Of a stretch of DNA of 64,000 bases, positions 58,855 to 64,000 are shown piece after piece. The notes beneath the pieces are model-generated. The model was not told the DNA's origin. It searched no databases and was given only the letters and a program-made list of their open reading frames with translations. Source of the DNA: Lentzea sp. NBRC 102530 (lineage in GTDB: Bacteria > Actinomycetota > Actinomycetes > Mycobacteriales > Pseudonocardiaceae); the NCBI RefSeq assembly GCF_030269365.1, contig NZ_BSTF01000018.1:62001-126000 (forward strand), in the 5' to 3' direction. How positions within the stretch are numbered: position 1 is the first letter of the stretch; each line of letters begins with the position of its first letter. The position numbers and the translations under genes were made by a program.

Positions 58855-58928
58855 GGGGCAGGTCGGATTCGAACCGACAACCTGACAGATTATGAGTCTG
58901 CTGCTCTGACCGGTTGAGCTACTGCCCC
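58855..58928 (-). tRNA. tRNA-Met (anticodon CAT)
   Basis: A 74-nt cloverleaf on the minus strand: 7-bp acceptor GGGGCAG/CTGCCCC, D arm GCTC/GAGC, anticodon stem GCAGA/TCTGT with loop CTCATAA, T arm GTCGG-TTCGAAT-CCGAC. No CCA is encoded. The CAT anticodon also occurs in tRNA-Ile2 and initiator tRNA; the paired first base and AATCTG anticodon stem fit elongator Met best. Confidence 0.85.
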
Positions 58929-59034
58929 CTCGCAGCTGCGGACCCCCGCCCGCTGACGCTGCGTGGTGGAGGATACCGATCACGCCGAACGGGCCTTGCG
59001 CGCCCCCGTGGCGAGCGACACATAGGGTGGACGC

Positions 59035-59496
59035 GTGCGTTTGACCCTCCGCGACTTCACCCCGGCGGACGAGCCCGAGGTGCTGCGGCTGTTCGCCGAC
59101 TGCGACGACTGGTTCCAGGCCGCGACGGGCCACCCGTCCGGGCCCGGTGACGTGCAGGGCCTCTTCTACTCGGTGCCCGAGGGGGCCTCGTTCGAGCAGA
59201 AGCACCTGCTGGTGGCGCAGGCCGAGGGGATGATCGGGTTCGTCGACCTCACGATCGACCACCCCGAACCCCGCCACGCGAGCATCGGGTTCTTCCTGGT
59301 GCCGAAGGACCTGCGGCGGTGGGGCATCGGGCGCGAGATGGTCAAGGCGCTGACGGAGCGGTTCCCGGACGTCACGCGGGCGCACGTGCGGCTCGACGAG
59401 TTCCAGCCCGGCACCGAGTTCCTCAAGGCGATGGGGTTCGTGTTCGACGGTCAGCGGGCCGTGCTGGAGATCGCGCCGAGGTCGGACGGCCGGTAG
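59035..59496 (+). CDS. GNAT family N-acetyltransferase
   Basis: A 153-residue acetyltransferase. The N-terminal LTLRDFTPADEPEVLRLFAD strand-helix, ASIGFFLVPKDLRRWGIGREMVKAL (acetyl-CoA loop, RRWGIG) and the late KAMGFVFDGQRAVLEI are typical. Substrate unknown. GTG 59035 is the start. Its 3' end overlaps the convergent MpaB-family gene by 46 nt. Confidence 0.9.
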   Translation: MRLTLRDFTPADEPEVLRLFADCDDWFQAATGHPSGPGDVQGLFYSVPEGASFEQKHLLVAQAEGMIGFVDLTIDHPEPRHASIGFFLVPKDLRRWGIGREMVKALTERFPDVTRAHVRLDEFQPGTEFLKAMGFVFDGQRAVLEIAPRSDGR

Positions 59497-60308
59497 CCGC
59501 GCGGGTAGCCCGGGTAGGTGCGGTTCGGGGCGCTGGTGAGCTTCAGGGTCTTGCGGACGGGCAGGCGGCGCACCACGAACGCCCTCAGCCGCAACGCGCG
59601 GCGCCCCAGCCGGCCCACCCACGACGGGGGCGCGGTGAAACCGAAGGCGCGCACCATCAGCGGGTCCAGCATCGCGACCACGGCGCGCGACACGACCGGA
59701 CGCGCCACGGACGGGTACCACGAGCAGAACAGGTCGAGGGTGTACTGGCCGATGCGGCGGTTCGACGGCGCGTACACGAAGTGCTCGGCCTCGTAGGTCT
59801 CCTTGAAGGCGCGGAACTCCGCGTAGTCGGCCGGGATGTCGCGGATGCCCATGCGGGCGCCGACCGCGCGGTAGAAGTGGAAGGCGGCCTGCCGCTCGAC
59901 GTGGGTCAGCGGGCGCCAGCCGTAGTGCGAGATCCACTCGATCGGGTCGTAGATGAACGTCGACAGGACGTAGAGCATGTCGTCGTTCGAGATGTCGTAA
60001 CGGCCGTGCTGGCGGTTCACGACGCGCAACGCCTCCCGGCCGCGCGCGGAGTCGTAGCCGTGCTCGACCAGTTCGGCCATGAGGATCGCGGTGTCGTCGT
60101 AGCGCTTCTGCGGGCGCCTGGAGAACTCGCCGGTGCGGTCGAGCAGGCCCGAGATGGTCGGCACGCAGTACGTGCGGAACAGGGCCAGCTCCAGCGCCTT
60201 CTGGTAGTCCCACGGGAACTCCAGGCCCGCGGAGATCCGCATGATCTCCTCGTGGTCGGTGACCGGGTCCAGCGAGGCGATGCGGCGGAGGTTCGCGAAG
60301 CGGGCCAT
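59451..60308 (-). CDS. MpaB/DUF2236 family oxygenase-like protein
   Basis: A 285-residue all-helical protein of the MpaB/latex-clearing (DUF2236) family. It has FPWDYQKALELALFRTYCVPTIS near the N terminus, a conserved RYDISNDDMLYVLSTFIYDPIEWI (about 100-125) and a late GYRPSDLG. Family members bind haem b and act on polyisoprene or fungal polyketides, but most actinobacterial copies are uncharacterised. The start at ATG 60308 is just downstream of a tRNA-Asn terminator on the same strand. Confidence 0.85.
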   Translation of the reverse strand: MARFANLRRIASLDPVTDHEEIMRISAGLEFPWDYQKALELALFRTYCVPTISGLLDRTGEFSRRPQKRYDDTAILMAELVEHGYDSARGREALRVVNRQHGRYDISNDDMLYVLSTFIYDPIEWISHYGWRPLTHVERQAAFHFYRAVGARMGIRDIPADYAEFRAFKETYEAEHFVYAPSNRRIGQYTLDLFCSWYPSVARPVVSRAVVAMLDPLMVRAFGFTAPPSWVGRLGRRALRLRAFVVRRLPVRKTLKLTSAPNRTYPGYPRGYRPSDLGAISSTAR

Positions 60309-60340
60309 CCACCCAAGCTGGCCGACGGACCCCCGACACC

Positions 60341-60370
60341 AAAAGACCCCAGTCGGATGACTAGGGTCTT
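60341..60370 (-). terminator. Terminator after tRNA-Asn
   Basis: Read on the minus strand, AAGACCCTAGTC pairs with GACTGGGGTCTT (11 of 12 pairs) around a 4-nt loop, then TTTT. It lies 7 nt after the tRNA 3' end, a textbook intrinsic terminator. Confidence 0.9.
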
Positions 60371-60376
60371 GGAAGC

Positions 60377-60448
60377 TCCCCCAACTGGACTCGAACCAGT
60401 AACCCTGCGATTAACAGTCGCATGCTCTGCCAATTGAGCTATGGGGGA
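60377..60448 (-). tRNA. tRNA-Asn (anticodon GTT)
   Basis: A 72-nt cloverleaf on the minus strand: acceptor TCCCCCA/TGGGGGA, D arm GCTC/GAGC, anticodon stem TGCGA/TCGCA with loop CTGTTAA, T arm ACTGG-TTCGAGT-CCAGT. No CCA is encoded. An intrinsic terminator follows 7 nt later. Confidence 0.95.
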
Positions 60449-60592
60449 ATGTTCTGTTGTGTCTCGCTTGTCAGGCTTGGTTCCTCCTGACAGTGGGTAA
60501 CTCTACATGAGCCTCAAAAGGGGTTTTGCAGGCACCCCCCACTTTGCGGCAACATAGGCTCTGACCAGGCACGATGCGAGAGGAGACGCCAC

Positions 60593-60865
60593 ATGAAGGG
60601 CATCATGGTCGGTGTGGCCATCGGCTACGTGCTCGGCGCGAAGGCCGGACGGGAGCGTTACGACCAGATCGTGCGCCTCTGGCACCGCTTCGTCGAGAAC
60701 CCCACGGTGCGCAAGACGGCCGCGCAGGCGAAGGACAAGGCGTTCGAAGCCGCAGCTCAGGCCAAGGACGTCGCTGTCGACGCCGCGGAGAAGGCGGCCG
60801 AGAAGGCGCCGTGGCGGCACCAGGAAGAGACCAACGGGAAGGTCACCACGCCGCCCCGGTTGTGA
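60593..60865 (+). CDS. YtxH-like small helical protein
   Basis: A 90-residue protein. A short hydrophobic N-terminal segment (GIMVGVAIGYVLGAKAGRERY) carries the GYxLGAKAGRERY motif that actinobacterial YtxH-like proteins share, followed by amphipathic Ala/Lys/Glu-rich helices (AAQAKDKAFEAAAQAKD). It may associate with the membrane; function unknown. A good GGAG-containing stretch (GAGAGGAGACGCC) precedes ATG 60593. Confidence 0.8.
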   Translation: MKGIMVGVAIGYVLGAKAGRERYDQIVRLWHRFVENPTVRKTAAQAKDKAFEAAAQAKDVAVDAAEKAAEKAPWRHQEETNGKVTTPPRL

Positions 60866-60871
60866 TCACCT

Positions 60872-61612
60872 TCACACCTGGGCGACCGCGAAGATCCTCC
60901 TGAACGGGAACCAAGTGGTGCCGTCGGCTCGCTGCGGGTACGCCTCGCGCAGCCGCGGCGCCAGTTCCGCCCGGTACGCCTCCCAGTCCTCAACGGACAG
61001 TGCGGCGCGCACGGGGCGCAAAGCCGTGCCAGTCACCCATTCGAGCACCGGATCGGCACCGGAGAGCCGCTGGACGTAGGTCGTCTCCCAGACGTCCACT
61101 GTGGAGCACGAGCCGAGCAGGTTCGCGTACTCCACGGGGTCGAGGACCGGCTTCTCGGCGCGGAAGACGTGCATCAACGCCTCTCCCGCCACCTCGCGGA
61201 TCAACCGGTGCGAGGGGTCCCCGTAGTTGCCGGGCACCTGGAACGCGAGCCACGCGCCCGGAGCCAGAGCAGAAAGCCAATTAGACACGATCGTGGGATG
61301 CGAAGGCACCCACTGCAGCACCGCGTTGGACACCACGACGTCGGTGTCGGGCAACGGTTCCCACGTCGTCACGTTGTCCACCCGAGCGTCGACGCCTGCC
61401 TCACGCGCCGCCGCGACCATTTCCGGCGAGGAGTCGAACGCCTCGACCACGGCCGACGGCCACCGGGCGGACAGCGACGTGGTCAGGTTGCCGGGCCCGC
61501 AGCCCACGTCGACGACACGACGTGGCGAAGAAGCCCGCACGCGCCCAACGAGTTCGTAGAACGGCCTCGCCCGGTGGTCGGCGAAGGCCAGGTACTGCGC
61601 CGGATCCCACAT
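60872..61612 (-). CDS. tam: Trans-aconitate 2-methyltransferase
   Basis: A 246-residue SAM methyltransferase. It has WDPAQYLAFADHRARPFYEL at the N terminus (trans-aconitate methyltransferase signature), the SAM motif VVDVGCGPGNLT (about 33-44) and NAVLQWVPSHPTIV. The enzyme detoxifies trans-aconitate, an aconitase inhibitor. Length fits the family. It converges with the YtxH-like gene. Confidence 0.9.
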   Translation of the reverse strand: MWDPAQYLAFADHRARPFYELVGRVRASSPRRVVDVGCGPGNLTTSLSARWPSAVVEAFDSSPEMVAAAREAGVDARVDNVTTWEPLPDTDVVVSNAVLQWVPSHPTIVSNWLSALAPGAWLAFQVPGNYGDPSHRLIREVAGEALMHVFRAEKPVLDPVEYANLLGSCSTVDVWETTYVQRLSGADPVLEWVTGTALRPVRAALSVEDWEAYRAELAPRLREAYPQRADGTTWFPFRRIFAVAQV

Positions 61613-61636
61613 ACGGCTAACAGTACACGCGTACTG

Positions 61637-62140
61637 CTAGCCCGCAAGCTTCGCGGCGAACGGCCCCACGGCCTCGCGCACCGCCGCCAGGTCCACCCCG
61701 GCGTCGCCGCGCGCCTGCCACACCACGCCGTCCCTGCCTGGGATCTTGCGCTGCAGCACCCACACACCGGGCGACTCGATGCGCTCGCGGTGCCGGATCG
61801 ACCCCTCGACGCGCTGGCTGATCGCCCGCAGCACCCGGTCCGGCCGCTCCAGGGGGAACCGCAGCGCCGGCAGGTCTTCGAGCAGCACGACGGGGCCTTC
61901 GGCGGACGCCTCGGTGGCCTCCACGACCCGCAGTGAGCCCTCCCACTTCACCTTGCTGACCAGGTGCCACCCGATCCGCCGCGGCTCGCCCTCACCCGGC
62001 ACCCACAGGCCGAGCGACGTCACCACGAGGTACCCGCCGGACGTCACCGGCGCGTGCGCGATCACGGTCTCGTCCTTCTCCAGCGCGCCCGTGAACCCGT
62101 CGGGCGCACCATCGCCGAACAACCGCCTGAACAGGCCCAC
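61637..62140 (-). CDS. Conserved hypothetical protein coupled to dnaG
   Basis: A 167-residue soluble protein with a beta-rich, PH-like pattern (VIAHAPVTSGGYLVVTSLGLWVP; HLVSKVKWEGSLRVVEA). No enzymatic motif. Similar small proteins follow dnaG in many actinobacteria. The GTG at 62140 overlaps the dnaG stop by 1 nt (TAGTG), so it is probably translated with primase. Function unknown. Confidence 0.8.
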   Translation of the reverse strand: MGLFRRLFGDGAPDGFTGALEKDETVIAHAPVTSGGYLVVTSLGLWVPGEGEPRRIGWHLVSKVKWEGSLRVVEATEASAEGPVVLLEDLPALRFPLERPDRVLRAISQRVEGSIRHRERIESPGVWVLQRKIPGRDGVVWQARGDAGVDLAAVREAVGPFAAKLAG

Positions 62141-64000
62141 TACAGCACTCCAGCGCTCTGCTGCAGGAGCGCCTTGCGGTACTCCTCCAGCGCCACCAGG
62201 TCGCCCCACAGGGCCCGGTACTCGTCGGCGTCCTTGATCGGCGACAGCCTCCGCAGGCGCGACTTCACGTCGTCGACCTGCTTGCCGACCTGCACCTCCT
62301 GCAGCCGCGCGATCACCATCGACACGTAGCGGAACTCGTCGTTCTGCTTGACGGCCAACGGTTCCACGGCGAGTTCGGTCAGCACCGACCGCACCGAGGC
62401 GTGCGAACACGTCTGCGAGATCGCGTCCAGGTAGGCCGAGCCCGCGAGCCCGCACGACGCGCCGCCCGCGTCCCGGATCGCCCGGTGCAGCGCCACGTAC
62501 GCGGGTTCGGTGAAGGCCTCGTCCGGCAGCGAGTCGTAGAGCGGACCGGCGTACTCCGGCAGCCGTAGTGCGATCTTGAGCACTTCACGCTCGAAGACGA
62601 GCTTCGGGTCGCGCGGGTTCGGCCGGGCGGGCCCGTCCACCTCCACCCCCAACGCGATCTGGTTCGGGTCGACGCGCTGGGCGGGGGCGGCGACGGGCAC
62701 CTTGCCGCCGGCGGTCTGCCGCACCCGGCGCACCACCATCGCCTCGTCGTCCCAGCCCACCCACCAGGCCAGCCGCGTCGCGTAACCGTCGCGCTTGGCC
62801 CTGTCCTTGATCTGCGCGACGAACGGCACCATCTTCTTCAACGCCTCGACGCGCCCGTCCACGGAGTCGAGGTCGTACGCCCGCAGCTGCGCCTTGATCG
62901 CGAACTCGATCAGCGGGATGCGCCGCGCCACCAGGTCGCGCACCGCCACGTCGCCCTTGGCCTGCCTCAGCTCGCACGGGTCCATGCCGTCCGGCGCGAC
63001 CGCGATGTAGGTCTGCGCGGAGAACTGCTGCTCCCCCTCGAACGCCTTCAGCGCGGCCTTCTGGCCCGCCTCGTCGCCGTCGAAGGTGAAGATGACCTCG
63101 CCGTTCACGTCGTCGTCGATCAGCAGCCTGCGCAGCACGTTCATGTGGTCCGTGCCGAACGCCGTGCCGCACGACGCGACGGCCGTGGGCACGCCCGCGA
63201 GGTGCATCGCCATGACGTCGGTGTAGCCCTCGACGATCACGGCCTGCTTGCGTTTGGCGATCTCGCGCTTGGCCTGGTCGAGCCCGAACAGCACCTGCGA
63301 CTTCTTGTAGATCATCGACTCGCTGGTGTTCAGGTACTTCGCCTGGATCGGGTCGTCGTCGAAGATCCGCCGCGCGCCGAACCCGACGACGTCGCCGCCG
63401 ATCTCCTTGATCGGCCACAGCAGCCGCCGGTGGAACCGGTCGATCGGCCCCTGCTTGCCTTCCTTGACGAGCTGCGACTTGATCAGTTCCGACAGCTCGA
63501 AACCGCGCCCGAGCAGGTACTTCGTCAGCTTGTCCCAGCCGCCGGGCGCGAAGCCGCAGCCGAACTGGCGGGCCGCCGCCTCGTCGAACCCGCGCTCGGC
63601 CAGGAACTCCCGCGCCGGCTGGGCCTCCGGCGTCTTGAGCTGCTCGGCGTACCACTCGGCGGCCGCCTTGTGCGCCTCGATCAGCCTGCTGCGGGTGCCT
63701 CGGTCGCGCTGGACCGTCGCGCCGCCGCCCTCGTAGACGAGCTGGATGCCGGCCCGGTCCGCGAGCCGCTCGACGGCCTCGACGAACGACAGGTGCTCGA
63801 CCTTCATCACGAAGGCGATCACGTCACCGCCCTCGCCGCAGCCGAAGCAGTGGAACGTGCCGTGCGACGGGCGCACGTTGAACGAGGGCGTCTTCTCGTC
63901 GTGGAAGGGGCACAACCCCTTGAGCGCGCCTCCGCCCGCCCTCTTCAGCGAAACCTGGTCACCGACGACCTCGTCGATGCGGCTGCGCTCACGCACCAAC
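62140..64000 (-). CDS. dnaG: DNA primase, cut at the right window edge
   Basis: About 619 C-terminal residues of the primase that makes RNA primers for the replisome. The sequence opens near the N terminus, in the RERSRIDEVVGDQVSLK block, so only about 10-15 residues are missing. The CHC2 zinc-finger motif (LCPFHDEKTPSFNV and HCFGCGEGGD), the TOPRIM motif (VIVEGYTDVMAMH) and the DnaB-binding C-terminal domain are all visible. Confidence 0.97.
   Translation of the reverse strand, partial: LVRERSRIDEVVGDQVSLKRAGGGALKGLCPFHDEKTPSFNVRPSHGTFHCFGCGEGGDVIAFVMKVEHLSFVEAVERLADRAGIQLVYEGGGATVQRDRGTRSRLIEAHKAAAEWYAEQLKTPEAQPAREFLAERGFDEAAARQFGCGFAPGGWDKLTKYLLGRGFELSELIKSQLVKEGKQGPIDRFHRRLLWPIKEIGGDVVGFGARRIFDDDPIQAKYLNTSESMIYKKSQVLFGLDQAKREIAKRKQAVIVEGYTDVMAMHLAGVPTAVASCGTAFGTDHMNVLRRLLIDDDVNGEVIFTFDGDEAGQKAALKAFEGEQQFSAQTYIAVAPDGMDPCELRQAKGDVAVRDLVARRIPLIEFAIKAQLRAYDLDSVDGRVEALKKMVPFVAQIKDRAKRDGYATRLAWWVGWDDEAMVVRRVRQTAGGKVPVAAPAQRVDPNQIALGVEVDGPARPNPRDPKLVFEREVLKIALRLPEYAGPLYDSLPDEAFTEPAYVALHRAIRDAGGASCGLAGSAYLDAISQTCSHASVRSVLTELAVEPLAVKQNDEFRYVSMVIARLQEVQVGKQVDDVKSRLRRLSPIKDADEYRALWGDLVALEEYRKALLQQSAGVL

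Noticed and set aside
58855-60448. Integrative element bounded by the two tRNA genes
   Set aside because: No integrase, no duplicated tRNA 3' end and ordinary chromosomal genes between them.

Overview
The window is high-GC DNA with GTG/TTG starts, tightly overlapping operons and families typical of filamentous Actinobacteria: a SapB-type lanthipeptide locus, an AfsR/SARP regulator, soluble P450-ferredoxin pairs, a DUF3145 protein, a PF04672-type methyltransferase, and a HelD-type ATPase. Together they suggest a Pseudonocardiales-like actinomycete (Lentzea/Saccharothrix/Actinosynnema neighbourhood). That placement is inferred from gene content, not from a database search. Core genes at both edges (fabH-acpP-fabF on the left, dnaG on the right) show this is chromosome. 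Two tRNA genes, tRNA-Met(CAT) and tRNA-Asn(GTT), lie near the right end.

Layout. 0-2 kb: type II fatty-acid synthase genes. 3.5-9.8 kb: a complete class III lanthipeptide operon (synthetase LanKC, 54-residue precursor, two ABC exporters) in the ramC-ramS-ramA-ramB order, with two strong hairpins between precursor and exporters. 9.8-17 kb: DUF3145, secreted subtilase, membrane protein, VOC protein, flavoprotein disulfide reductase, TetR and MarR regulators. 17-22 kb: HelD-like RNA polymerase-recycling ATPase and a NACHT-type STAND NTPase. 22-27 kb: marR-crcB-crcB opposite a shortened MFS pump, a methyltransferase and a PAS-GGDEF-degenerate-EAL protein. 27-31 kb: proton-translocating transhydrogenase genes pntAA-pntAB-pntB, split by a TnpB element in opposite orientation. 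31-33 kb: amino-acid permease and bacterial nitric oxide synthase.

33-38 kb looks like a xenobiotic or antibiotic response island. A FAD monooxygenase and a TetR gene diverge from a promoter holding three palindromic operators. They are followed by a 10-codon leader ORF, a terminator-like hairpin, and an overlapping ABC-F / P450 / [3Fe-4S] ferredoxin operon. The arrangement predicts ribosome-mediated attenuation of a combined ribosome-protection and drug-oxidation operon. I consider it the most interesting system in the window.

38-54 kb is rich in regulators and envelope genes: scramblase-like protein, giant AfsR/SARP regulator, TPR protein without an HTH, a second TetR/P450/ferredoxin set, a LuxR-ATPase regulator with a translationally coupled membrane operon ending in a GT2 fused to an apparently dead polysaccharide deacetylase, a STAS/HATPase-like protein, and a two-component system led by two tiny exported proteins. 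54-64 kb: exonuclease III, AraC/MFS pair, SDR/TetR pair with twin operators, membrane protein, tRNAs, GNAT and MpaB-family genes, trans-aconitate methyltransferase and primase. No CRISPR array, integrase, rRNA or prophage was seen.
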